Positions 14,642-21,300 are shown, counted from the first letter of the stretch. The stretch: DNA of 23,307 nt from Nitrospiria bacterium (GCA_919903585.1 CAKKST010000209.1:1-23307), one strand, 5' to 3'. Notes: generated from the letters alone by a model not told the origin. Program-made: numbers and translations.

Positions 14642-14674
14642 GTTGCTAAGTAAAGAATAAGTATAAAAATAAGC

Positions 14675-14681
14675 GTTAGGC
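14675..14681 (+). other. Integron core-like GTTAGGC before brnT
   Basis: An exact match to the classic attC right-hand core, 24 bases before the brnT ATG. No clear partner box is upstream, so it may be the remaining half of a disrupted attC that marks the true left edge of the brnTA cassette. Confidence 0.4.
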
Positions 14682-14705
14682 TATCAAGAAGTGGTAAAAT
14701 AAATA

Positions 14706-14978
14706 ATGGAATTCGAGTGGGATCCTAAGAAAGCAAGCTCAAATTTACGAAAACACAAGATTTCCTTCAAGGAAGCATCAAGTGCGCTGAGTGACCCTAT
14801 GGCTGCAACGGGTGCTGATCCAGACCATTCAATCGGTGAGTTTAGATTCATTACCTTTGGTATTTCGGAACGTGGCAGGTTATTAGTGGTTTCTCACACA
14901 GAGCAAAGTGAAACTATTCGGATCATAAGCGCTCGCCTCGCGAGCAAAAGGGAGAGAAAAATTTATGAAGAAGGTTAA
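14706..14978 (+). CDS. brnT: BrnT-family ribonuclease toxin
   Basis: A 90-residue toxin of the RelE-like fold. FEWDPKKASSNLRKHKISFKEA at the N-terminus, DPDHSIGEFRF in the middle, then RLLVVSHTEQSETIRIISARLASKRERKIYEE at the C-terminus are the family's conserved blocks. Family members cut RNA and slow translation; the partner BrnA neutralises them. The gene overlaps its antitoxin by 14 bases, in the toxin-first order normal for this system. The length is normal and all blocks are present, so it should be active. Confidence 0.9.
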   Translation: MEFEWDPKKASSNLRKHKISFKEASSALSDPMAATGADPDHSIGEFRFITFGISERGRLLVVSHTEQSETIRIISARLASKRERKIYEEG

Positions 14979-15231
14979 ACAAACAGAAAAAGACGAATTG
15001 CGTGCCGAATACAAACGTTCAGATTTCCCTGGGGCTTTAGTGCGCGGGAAGTATGCGAAACGTATGAGCGAGTCATCTAACGTTATTGTGCTAAAACCGG
15101 AAGTCTCTGAGGTTTTCCCAAACGAAGAAGCGGTTAATGCTGCGCTCCTGTCACTAATTAAGCTTGCACAAAAAACGGTACACCTAACAAAGCGCTCAAC
15201 CGGACGTGCTAAAAAACTGCACGCCGCTTAA
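14965..15231 (+). CDS. brnA: BrnA-type antitoxin
   Basis: An 88-residue partner of BrnT. FPGALVRGKYAKRMSESSNVIVL is the toxin-binding part, and the following VLKPEVSEVFPNEEAVNAALLSLI is the ribbon-helix-helix DNA-binding part, which normally represses the operon. GGGAGAG precedes its ATG. The last about 17 codons run through the attC-like site, so the C-terminal tail is encoded by recombination-site DNA and could change if the cassette were exchanged. Confidence 0.85.
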   Translation: MKKVKQTEKDELRAEYKRSDFPGALVRGKYAKRMSESSNVIVLKPEVSEVFPNEEAVNAALLSLIKLAQKTVHLTKRSTGRAKKLHAA

Positions 15232-15246
15232 CTCTGCCGTTGAGGC
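15182..15246 (+). other. attC-like site 2 overlapping the 3' end of brnA
   Basis: Boxes ACCTAAC (15182-15188) and GTTGAGG (15239-15245), with arms built from GCGCTCAACCGGACGTGC and GCACGCCGCTTAACTC that pair with one or two unpaired bases. CGCTTAAC-type inner boxes are common in attC sites. About 65 bp. Confidence 0.6.
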
Positions 15247-15297
15247 TGTAGAAAAAGTCAAAATCTGCTATAATATCGCCATATTTTTATTAATATG
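15238..15297 (+). repeat. 60-bp direct repeat, copy 2
   Basis: Same 60 bases as 14346-14405 with one difference, again starting at the CGTT of an attC-like core. It is followed within 40 bases by what looks like the first codons of a transposase. Confidence 0.8.
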
Positions 15298-15334
15298 ATG
15301 CGCTAATACCGCTTAGGTAGAGAGGGAGGAGTGT

Positions 15335-15364
15335 ATGGCGAGATTTAAAGAATACGATATTTAA
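15335..15364 (+). pseudogene. Possible transposase start (IS1182/IS1380-like) cut short
   Basis: ATG behind a strong GGGAGGAG site opens MARFKEYDI and then meets TAA. Several transposase families begin MARFK-YD. With the IS-like end of the 60-bp repeat just upstream, this may be the left end of a deleted insertion sequence. The evidence is nine residues. Confidence 0.3.
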
Positions 15365-15415
15365 CATCAGAACCTAAAACAGTTATAGAAGGCGGTATTT
15401 AACAACTCATTTTAA

Positions 15416-15446
15416 TAGACAGTTTATGGCCGCATTAAAATATAAT
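15416..15446 (+). promoter_or_regulatory. Possible promoter of the ParE-type toxin-antitoxin pair
   Basis: TAGACA (15416-15421) and a perfect TATAAT (15441-15446), but with a 19-base spacer. It lies 17 bases before the antitoxin's ATG, leaving just room for AGGAGG. Confidence 0.35.
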
Positions 15447-15463
15447 AACAGGAGGTATAAAAC

Positions 15464-15685
15464 ATGAAACAGATAACAGCAACAGATGCTCTTACCTTGT
15501 CAATACCTGAAAGAATTCAACTTGTAGAGGACATATGGGATACTATAGCAAATGAACCGGAGGCGATAGAATTAACAGAGAACGAAAAAAAGATAATTGA
15601 CGAACGATTGGAGGCATACCATAAAAACCCTAATTTGGGTTCTCCGTGGGAGGATGTCTACAAAAGAATCGTGAGTAGACAATGA
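15464..15685 (+). CDS. Antitoxin of the addiction-module component family
   Basis: A 73-residue small helical protein. LTLSIPERIQLVEDIWDTI at about 10-28, then LTENEKKIIDERLEAYHKNPNLGSPWEDV, is the standard pattern of the unstable antitoxins paired with ParE/RelE-like toxins. Its N-terminus should bind operator DNA or dimerise and its tail should cover the toxin. AACAGGAGG precedes the ATG at a good distance. It overlaps the toxin gene by ATGA. Confidence 0.88.
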   Translation: MKQITATDALTLSIPERIQLVEDIWDTIANEPEAIELTENEKKIIDERLEAYHKNPNLGSPWEDVYKRIVSRQ

Positions 15686-15987
15686 AATATCAGGTCGTTG
15701 TCAGGCCCGAAGCAGAAGAAGACTTAAAAGAAGCCTTTTCGTGGTATGAGGATAACAGAACAGGCTTAGGATATGACTTCCTTTTGCACGTTGATGCAGG
15801 AATCAACTTCATCAAGAGGCATCCTGAAACTCATCCGATTGAATACAAAGGGACGAGAAAGCACCTCATCAGCAGGTTCCCTTACAAAATCATTTATCTT
15901 GTCAAAGGAGAAAAGTTAATTGTCCTTGCGGTACTTCATGGCAAGAGAAGCCCTGAGTTAATGAAAAAAAGAATCGACAACATCTAA
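15682..15987 (+). CDS. ParE/RelE-superfamily toxin
   Basis: A 101-residue toxin. VVVRPEAEEDLKEAFSWYED is the N-terminal strand-helix, with GLGYDFLLHVDAGINFIKRHPETHP and RKHLISRFPYKIIYLVKGEKLIVLAVLHGKRSP following. This is the ParE branch, which usually poisons DNA gyrase, rather than the ribosome-cutting RelE branch; the target is inferred from family resemblance. The stop codon TAA lies inside the first box of attC-like site 3, as for the HEPN gene. Confidence 0.88.
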   Translation: MKYQVVVRPEAEEDLKEAFSWYEDNRTGLGYDFLLHVDAGINFIKRHPETHPIEYKGTRKHLISRFPYKIIYLVKGEKLIVLAVLHGKRSPELMKKRIDNI

Positions 15988-16071
15988 CAAGTCGCTCCAC
16001 TTGACGCTTTTCTGTCATGCGCCTTGCAAAGAGCCGCACGCCAGAAGCGTAAGTGAACTTGGTCGTTGACC
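15982..16071 (+). other. attC-like site 3 after the ParE-type toxin
   Basis: Box ATCTAAC (15982-15988) fits RYYYAAC and contains the toxin's stop. The right box GTTGACC (16065-16071) departs from consensus. Arms around GTCGCTCCACTTGACGC and GCGTAAGTGAACTTGG pair imperfectly. It is the weakest of the three in this array. Confidence 0.45.
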
Positions 16072-16083
16072 CGCTCTTGCATC

Positions 16084-16162
16084 GCCTACTCCACCGAAGC
16101 AGCCGCTTTGGCTGCAAAGGCCGTACATCCACGGGCGTAAACCCGTGGCTTTCTGCGTAGGC
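16084..16162. repeat. Branched hairpin region after the cassette cluster
   Basis: An outer stem CGCCTAC (16084-16090) / GTAGGCG (16156-16162) encloses two hairpins: GCAGCC-GCTTT-GGCTGC (16099-16115) and CCACGGG-CGTAAA-CCCGTGG (16129-16148). The second resembles hairpins at the ends of IS200/IS605-type elements. No transposase or TnpB is nearby. Confidence 0.5.
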
Positions 16163-16257
16163 GGGTAAACTGGCGCCGCTGATCTCCGCCATTATATGCG
16201 GCCTAATTTTATTCCAATCTTTGCTGCAAACTGAGATAATCCCTTATCAGAGCAGAA

Positions 16258-16294
16258 AGGCATTGAACGGATTGCTCGCCTTGAAGCAATGCCT
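16258..16294. repeat. 8-bp stem inverted repeat upstream of MITE copy B
   Basis: AGGCATTG (16258-16265) and CAATGCCT (16287-16294), perfect, with a 21-base loop. The rest of 16163-16310 shows no supportable gene. Confidence 0.5.
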
Positions 16295-16310
16295 GTCTCA
16301 AGGCTGATTA

Positions 16311-16454
16311 TTAAGGGTCTCATAATTGAATTGACATGGATTAGAAAATCTCCCCTTACCCCTCTTTGCCAAAGAGGGGTATTATCCCTCCCTTTGGAAA
16401 AGGGAGGTGAGGAGGGATTTTACAAATATGTCGTTACAATTATAAGACTGTTAA
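16311..16454. mobile_element. MITE-like element, copy B, upstream of the TPR-kinase
   Basis: Ends TTAAGGGTCTCATAATTG (16311-16328) and CAATTATAAGACTGTTAA (16437-16454) match copy A in the ATP synthase genes and are complementary at about 15 of 18 bases. The inner hairpin CCCCTCTTT-GCC-AAAGAGGGG is at 16359-16379. TA lies on both sides, a possible target duplication. It is shorter than copy A by a stretch near the left end. Confidence 0.75.
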
Positions 16455-16457
16455 TAA

Positions 16458-16486
16458 TTGACAAAAACAGACCCCTTTATTATACT
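16458..16486 (+). promoter_or_regulatory. Promoter of the TPR-kinase gene
   Basis: TTGACA (16458-16463), 17 bases, TATACT (16481-16486). The -35 box begins four bases after the end of MITE copy B. Confidence 0.65.
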
Positions 16487-16515
16487 TAAATAAAGTAGGG
16501 GGCTGCCCTAATTTA

Positions 16516-16540
16516 GGCGGCCACATAACATAGGGCCGCC
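16516..16540 (+). promoter_or_regulatory. Hairpin in the TPR-kinase leader
   Basis: GGCGGCC (16516-16522) and GGCCGCC (16534-16540) form a perfect 7-bp GC stem in the roughly 85-base leader. No U-run follows. No ribosome-binding sequence is visible between it and the ATG. Confidence 0.45.
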
Positions 16541-16576
16541 CCTGCAGGAACCCTTGAATCCTCTAATCCTAATTTT

Positions 16577-18964
16577 ATGAAAATAGATATAACCCTTATT
16601 TTTAAATACATAAATGGCCTTGCGGCTTATATAGCGCTTCAGCTAAATGCGCCTTGGGCAGTGAAATATATATATTATGCCCTCATTGGCCTGATAATAA
16701 TTTTTTTCCTTGCCATACTAAAACTCCTCAAAACCCTATTTGCACCGCTCTTTAGACCTGTCTCCCGCTGGAGAAATGCCGCTAATGAAAAGGCACAGAT
16801 CAAAAAGGATAAAAAGGCAGCAACAAAGGCCGCCAAAAGGCTTGTTGAAAAAAAGGAATTTAAAGAGGCCGCAGGGCTTTACATGGCCATTGATAAATTT
16901 GAGGAGGCGGCAAGGCTCTATGTGGAGGCAAAGGAGCCTGTTGCTGCTGCTGAGATCTATGAGAGGCTGAATAATCTTGAGATGGCTGCCAAACTTTATA
17001 AGGAGGCCGGAAACAAAACAAAGGCAGGGGAGCTTTATATAAAACTGGAAGACCACAAAAATGCTGGGGAAATGTATGAGCTCGCAGGCTTTTTAAATAG
17101 CTCTGCTGAGCTTTATGAAAAGGCCAATGACTATCCAAAGGCAGCAGAACTATATGAAAGATGTTTTATTGAAGAGGGCTCGCAAACAGCAAAGGGCGGC
17201 ACAAAGGATAGTTATGCATATCTTAGCGGTAAGCTTTATGAAAGGGCCGGCAGGGTTGATAAGGCTATCAATGTTTATCTTAAAGACAGCCTTTTTATTG
17301 AAGCCGCGCAATTGTATGAAAAAAAGGGCGACCTTGCAAAGGCAGGTGAAAATTTTTTAAAGGGCAATGCGCTTGAAAGGGCTGCCGAGTGTTTCAAATC
17401 AGGCGGTGATTTAAAAAAGAGTTCCGACATATCTGCGAGGATTCATAAACAAAAGGGGCAGATAAAAGAGGCGGCATCTGCTGCTGAACAGGCAGGTGAT
17501 CTTGCAGGCGCAGCAGAGCTTTATGCAGAGGAGAAGGACTTTTTAAGGGCAGGGGGGCTTTATAGCAAAGCAGGGCATCATACAGAGGCTGGGGAGATGT
17601 TTGCAAAGGCAGGCAATCTTCAGAAGGCGGCAGAGGCATATGAATTGGGAAAAAACTATATATGGGCGGCAGAGTCGTATGAAAAGATAGGGGATAAAAC
17701 AGCTAAGGCGCCTGAACTTTATGAAAGGGCCGGAGAATATCTTAAAGCAGGCAGGCATTACAAGGCGCTTGGGCTTCTTGACAGGGCTGTAAATATATTG
17801 CAGAAGATTGATTCAAACTCTGAAAACTACAGGGAGGCATCAATCCTGATTGGCGAGATATTTTTAGATAAGGGCATGATAAAACTTGCCGCAGAAAGAT
17901 TCCAGAAGCTCCTCGGCAGCGACGCTGTTAATCAAACCAATCTTGAACCCCATTATTTTCTTGCCATCTGCCATGAAAAATCTGGCGAGGCCGACAGGGC
18001 AAAGATTATATATGATAAGATACTTGCAGAGGACTACCATTTTAAGGATGTAGTCAGAAGGTCAAAGGAGCTTACTATATCGCCAAGACCGGCTGCAATT
18101 CCACCTGAACAGGATAAGGGAAGGACATATACAGATATCAGGCCAAATGTAACAGCATCGGGGCAGGGAGGACAAGCAAAAAAGAGATACCAGTTATTAG
18201 AGGAGATAGGCCGCGGCGGCATGGGGATAGTTTATAAGGCACAGGATACTTTATTAAATCGTATCGTGGCTTACAAACTCTTACCCTCTGTCCTGACATC
18301 TAATCCATTATATCTTGAGAGATTCCTGAGGGAGGCAAAGCTCTCTGCAAATCTGAATCATACCAATATTGTTACTATCTATGATACAGGGGAGGAAGCG
18401 GGTAATTATTACATAATAATGGAATATATTGAAGGAAAGACCTTGAGGGAGTTTTTAAAACAGATTAATAAATTTAAGGCCTCTGACGCTGTAAAGATCG
18501 CAAAACAGCTCTGCAGGGCGCTTGCCTATGCCCATAATAATAAGGTGGTGCACCGCGATATAAAGCCTGCAAATATTATGATAAGCCGTGAGAGGATGGT
18601 AAAGGTAATGGACTTTGGCGTTGCAAAGATTTTTGAGGATATAACAAAGGAATCCACATCCATCAGCGGCACGCCTCTTTATATGTCGCCTGAGCAGATA
18701 ATTGGCAAGGGCGTGGATTATCAGTCTGATCTTTATTCAATGGGCATAACGCTCTTTGAACTCGTAACAGGAAGGACGCCCTTTATTGAGGGCGATCTTG
18801 GTTATCATCACCTCCACACAAAACCACAATCGCCAAGGGATATAGACCCCGCCATCCCCGAGGCATTTAACAATATTATTATAAAGTGCCTTGAAAAGGA
18901 CAAGGCAAGACGATACAAAAGGGCAGAGGAGATATTAGCGGACTTAGACAAGGTGACTATTTAA
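16577..18964 (+). CDS. Membrane-anchored TPR protein with C-terminal Ser/Thr kinase
   Basis: A 795-residue fusion. A membrane helix lies at about 29-54, then a basic linker, then a long run of about 34-residue TPR-like helical pairs (about 85-480; repeated forms of AAELYEKAGDLAKAGE). The kinase occupies about 537-795. Its loop GRGGMG is near 546, the lysine of VAYK is Lys567, HRDIKPAN starts at His659, DFG at Asp679, and SGTPLYMSPEQ follows. All catalytic residues are present, so it should phosphorylate Ser/Thr. TPR-first, kinase-last is the reverse of the common bacterial PknB layout. The TPR array probably recruits partners at the membrane. The ATG lacks a visible ribosome site. No phosphatase or FHA gene is adjacent. 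Confidence 0.9.
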   Translation: MKIDITLIFKYINGLAAYIALQLNAPWAVKYIYYALIGLIIIFFLAILKLLKTLFAPLFRPVSRWRNAANEKAQIKKDKKAATKAAKRLVEKKEFKEAAGLYMAIDKFEEAARLYVEAKEPVAAAEIYERLNNLEMAAKLYKEAGNKTKAGELYIKLEDHKNAGEMYELAGFLNSSAELYEKANDYPKAAELYERCFIEEGSQTAKGGTKDSYAYLSGKLYERAGRVDKAINVYLKDSLFIEAAQLYEKKGDLAKAGENFLKGNALERAAECFKSGGDLKKSSDISARIHKQKGQIKEAASAAEQAGDLAGAAELYAEEKDFLRAGGLYSKAGHHTEAGEMFAKAGNLQKAAEAYELGKNYIWAAESYEKIGDKTAKAPELYERAGEYLKAGRHYKALGLLDRAVNILQKIDSNSENYREASILIGEIFLDKGMIKLAAERFQKLLGSDAVNQTNLEPHYFLAICHEKSGEADRAKIIYDKILAEDYHFKDVVRRSKELTISPRPAAIPPEQDKGRTYTDIRPNVTASGQGGQAKKRYQLLEEIGRGGMGIVYKAQDTLLNRIVAYKLLPSVLTSNPLYLERFLREAKLSANLNHTNIVTIYDTGEEAGNYYIIMEYIEGKTLREFLKQINKFKASDAVKIAKQLCRALAYAHNNKVVHRDIKPANIMISRERMVKVMDFGVAKIFEDITKESTSISGTPLYMSPEQIIGKGVDYQSDLYSMGITLFELVTGRTPFIEGDLGYHHLHTKPQSPRDIDPAIPEAFNNIIIKCLEKDKARRYKRAEEILADLDKVTI

Positions 18965-19206
18965 CGTTGCGACCGCCTTTGATTTATATCTTAATTCCTT
19001 CTCAAAACAGGGGATGCAGAGGAGCCTTCCTTCCTTAACCCGCACCTTTGGCTCTGCAAAACAATTCAGGACAATCCATAAAGTTTACATTGACCATACA
19101 ATTTTAATGATATAAAATTGACCTTGCAGTTAAATAAACCCTCAGGGACAATCCTATAAAAACATGGACGTCTCTCTGGAGGGTTGTAAAAACGAAAGGA
19201 TAATAT
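18965..19206. other. Spacer between the kinase and SEC-C genes
   Basis: No gene is supported. It holds the promoter at 19090-19118 and, in the leader, a weak inverted pair AACCCTC (about 19137) / GAGGGTT (about 19180). No clear terminator for the kinase gene is visible. Confidence 0.4.
19090..19118 (+). promoter_or_regulatory. Promoter of the SEC-C gene (repeated promoter sequence, copy 1)
   Basis: TTGACC (19090-19095), 17 bases, TAAAAT (19113-19118). The stretch TTGACCATACAATTTTAAT also occurs, nearly unchanged, at 20636 and 21860, before the two methyltransferase fragments. Confidence 0.55.
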
Positions 19207-19941
19207 ATGTCAATGCCGGAAGATAAATATTACAGTGATTCAGAAATGATAAGGCTTCTTAAAGGGGCTGATGCAAAGCTCTCCCTGCCTGAGATATACG
19301 GTTTGCTGTATGGCTGTCATGCAGCCCCGCACATATTTAGGCCTTCTCAGCTTATCTCCACAATCTTTGGTAAAAATGAAGCGGCTTTTGCCTCTATGGA
19401 AAAGACAGAACAGGTTATAGGAAACCTGCTGTTCCTCTGGAATGTGCTCGGAGAATGGAAGCCTGAAACCGAACCCTTATTCTACCCTGATATTGAGTAT
19501 CCTGACACCCCTGAGGGCCTGATGGAAAGAATGAAGGATGATTTGACTCTTATTAAGTCCTTTATAAAAGGCCTTGACCTCGGCGAAACCGCTAAAGAAG
19601 ATTTTTCAAAGGATGCGGTAGATGCATTCAAATCACTTTCAGAGGCAGATACTTTTTTAGCCAATTTCATAGAATTTCAAAAACAAAACAACACAGAAGA
19701 CGAGGAATTTAAGAAGGTTAAGGATTCAATCGTTAATTTAGAAGGTGTTATTGGCGTATGTATAGCGAGGATCAATCTCGGTTTAAAAGAGGCACGGATG
19801 CGGGTTGTTAAAGAGATGCAGAAGGCTGCTGATTCTCAGAAAAAGGCTGCTCAGGCAAAAAGCGCAAAGGTGCAAAGAAATGAGCTGTGTCCATGCGGAA
19901 GCGGCAAGAAATATAAAAAGTGCTGCGGCGCGGAGCAGTGA
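19207..19941 (+). CDS. UPF0149/YecA-like protein with C-terminal SEC-C zinc motif
   Basis: A 244-residue protein. The first about 190 residues are helical and resemble the UPF0149/YecA type (SLPEIYGLLYGCHAAP near 26-41). Residues about 195-218 form a Lys/Ala-rich linker. The end (about 222-240) is RNELCPCGSGKKYKKCCG, the SEC-C zinc-binding motif first known from SecA, with its CxC and CC pairs intact. SEC-C tails bind zinc and often ribosomes or SecB. The function of this protein is unknown. AAAGGA stands six bases before the ATG at 19207; another ATG is two codons on. Confidence 0.8.
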   Translation: MSMPEDKYYSDSEMIRLLKGADAKLSLPEIYGLLYGCHAAPHIFRPSQLISTIFGKNEAAFASMEKTEQVIGNLLFLWNVLGEWKPETEPLFYPDIEYPDTPEGLMERMKDDLTLIKSFIKGLDLGETAKEDFSKDAVDAFKSLSEADTFLANFIEFQKQNNTEDEEFKKVKDSIVNLEGVIGVCIARINLGLKEARMRVVKEMQKAADSQKKAAQAKSAKVQRNELCPCGSGKKYKKCCGAEQ

Positions 19942-19958
19942 ATATTATATAAGGCCTG

Positions 19959-19987
19959 TTGACAATGCCAGAGTTTTGTTTTACAAT
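19959..19987 (+). promoter_or_regulatory. Promoter of the AbrB-type antitoxin gene
   Basis: TTGACA (19959-19964), exactly 17 bases, TACAAT (19982-19987). Confidence 0.65.
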
Positions 19988-20018
19988 AAATCTATCGATA
20001 TAAAAAAAGGAGGATAGA

Positions 20019-20225
20019 TTGGCTACAACAACAATATCCCCAAAATATCAGGTGGTAATTCCCAAAGATATTAGAGAAAAGCTGCGCCTAAAGAGCGGGC
20101 AAAAGATGACTGTTGTTACAAAGGGAGGGGTGATATACTTCATTCCAGAAAAACCCATCTCGTTTTTCCGCGGACTTCTTAAGGGGATGGATATGGAAAA
20201 CCTTCGGGAGGATGAAGAGCGATAA
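20019..20225 (+). CDS. AbrB/MazE-type (VapB) antitoxin
   Basis: A 68-residue swapped-hairpin DNA-binding protein. TTISPKYQVVIPKDIREKLRLKSGQKM at about 4-30 is the AbrB/SpoVT domain, and the tail (about 45-68) would wrap the toxin. The start is TTG with AAAGGAGG five bases upstream; no ATG fits better. The stop overlaps the ATG of a truncated VapC (TAATG). Since the toxin is broken, this gene is probably an orphan repressor or antitoxin. Confidence 0.85.
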   Translation: MATTTISPKYQVVIPKDIREKLRLKSGQKMTVVTKGGVIYFIPEKPISFFRGLLKGMDMENLREDEER

Positions 20226-20347
20226 TGCTGCTTATTGATTCTTCCGGATGGATTGAGTTTCTGACAGATGGCCCGCGTGCAGGAGAATATGCAAAATATC
20301 TAAAAGACCCTTCAAAAATAAAAACCCCTACCATGAAATTTTATTAA
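20225..20347 (+). pseudogene. VapC PIN-domain toxin, N-terminal remnant
   Basis: MLLIDSSGWIEFLTDGPRA is the start of a VapC ribonuclease with its first catalytic aspartate (Asp5). The frame ends after 40 residues, where about 130 are expected, so the remaining acidic residues of the active site are gone. Text downstream does not continue the protein in any frame I could follow. Confidence 0.75.
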
Positions 20348-20622
20348 TAAAACAAATAAAGCTGACCAAGACCAAATTTCTGGCTGGGAAAAGGGGAGAG
20401 GTTTAAGCTGTGAAGGATGCTGAAGTGGCTGCAAATTGCGGCTGAGTAAAAAAGGAGGTTAAAATAATGGAAAAAATTATCTGTCCTTACTGTCAGGAAC
20501 TCTTAACAGAGAAATATTAAAGAATATGACTTATATCCTTGGCTTTTAGAACCTGAAGAAACACTTTCTTCCTGATCCTAACCTATTGTGTTTTATATAT
20601 GGTCTGCAAATGGCCAGAAAAG
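20348..20622. other. Decayed sequence between the VapC remnant and the methyltransferase repeat
   Basis: Apart from a very short ORF at 20467-20520, nothing here is supportable as a gene. Short open stretches in several frames (for example NIKEYDLYPWLLEPEETLSS in the frame next to that ORF) suggest worn gene remains. Confidence 0.4.
20467..20520 (+). CDS. Tiny ORF with one CxxC pair, possibly a frameshifted zinc-ribbon start
   Basis: MEKIICPYCQELLTEKY behind a strong AAGGAGG site. One CxxC (CPYC) could be half of a zinc ribbon. The +1 frame continues sensibly for about 20 residues after the stop, so a frameshift is possible. Too short to name. Confidence 0.3.
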   Translation: MEKIICPYCQELLTEKY

Positions 20623-20887
20623 GCATAATTCCTTATTGACCATACAATTTTGATAATATACAATTAGGCCGTGAATTAAAGGTGTATTTTAGATATTTAG
20701 GGTGATATAATAGCAGGCTAAATATGGGAACTACATCACTAATAGACAGACAAGAACCTAAAGATAAAGCAGATAGGCTTTATACTCCATCAGAGATAAT
20801 TAAATTATTTCAATCTACAGGTATTGAAAAAAACTGGTCATTCATTGAATATAAACCAAGCAATACCTCCAAGCTAACCCATTGTTA
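20623..20887 (+). repeat. 265-bp direct repeat, copy 1 (promoter and start of a methyltransferase gene)
   Basis: Aligns without gaps to 21847-22111 (constant offset 1224), with by my count about 27 differences, or roughly 90% identity. It covers the promoter, the leader with a second TATAAT, and the first 54 codons. Confidence 0.9.
20636..20664 (+). promoter_or_regulatory. Promoter of methyltransferase fragment 1 (repeated promoter sequence, copy 2)
   Basis: TTGACC (20636-20641), 17 bases, TACAAT (20659-20664). Confidence 0.6.
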
Positions 20888-20960
20888 CCACCGCTACCCC
20901 GCCAAATTTATCCCTCAATTAGTTGAAAGGCTCATGGACGAATATCTTATTGACACTTAA
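20724..20960 (+). pseudogene. N-terminal fragment of a DNA methyltransferase
   Basis: A 78-residue frame: WSFIEYKPSNTSKLTHCYHRYPAKFIPQLVERLMDEYL. The HxYPAKFIPQ block is the segment that precedes the SAM-binding FxGxG motif in N4/N6-type DNA methyltransferases. The same block appears as HTYPAMFIPQ in the larger gene at 22701. The frame stops just before motif I would come, and the DNA beyond belongs to a leftward toxin-antitoxin pair. It is therefore a truncated gene with no catalytic part. Confidence 0.7.
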
Positions 20961-20998
20961 CTTATAGCCGCTCATAATATATGTAATTGCTACAGTAG

Positions 20999-21298
20999 CT
21001 ACCATATCCCTCTTATCGCCTTTAAGCTCTTTAAATAATCTTCATATTCAAGGTTTATCTCTATCCCATATTCACGAAGCATGTCCATCATCTTAGAGAT
21101 AGAAACACCTGCTAACTTAGCGGCCTTCTCGATGGATGCCTCAGATTTCTTATATTTTTTTATAGCGAACATTATCCTACCAAGGTCAACAAGTTCTCTT
21201 ACAGCCTTTGAAACATCTTCCCTTTCCTCCTTTGCAAGGGAAGAAAGGAATTGGTAATCATCATCGTCAACTCTTATACTTAAAGTTTTCGTGGCCAT
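20999..21298 (-). CDS. UPF0175-family antitoxin with ribbon-helix-helix start
   Basis: A 99-residue protein. The N-terminal TKTLSIRVDDDDYQFLSSLAKEE (about 3-25) is a ribbon-helix-helix-type segment, and the rest (KSEASIEKAAKLAGVSISKMMDMLREYGI, about 51-79) is the UPF0175 helix-turn-helix block. Such proteins are the partners of PIN nucleases. AGGAGG precedes the ATG. It starts two bases after the PIN gene's stop. Confidence 0.83.
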   Translation of the reverse strand: MATKTLSIRVDDDDYQFLSSLAKEEREDVSKAVRELVDLGRIMFAIKKYKKSEASIEKAAKLAGVSISKMMDMLREYGIEINLEYEDYLKSLKAIRGIW

Positions 21299-21300
21299 AT

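Noticed and set aside
16235..16320. Residues like NPLSEQKGIERIARLEAM resembling the C-terminal part of type I HsdS proteins
   Set aside because: Under 30 residues, no second supporting block, and the frame runs into MITE copy B; chance is a sufficient explanation.
16289..16489. 66-residue plus-strand frame over MITE copy B
   Set aside because: It is the palindromic repeat read as protein (SPLTPLCQRGV and similar), has no ribosome site and ends in the promoter.
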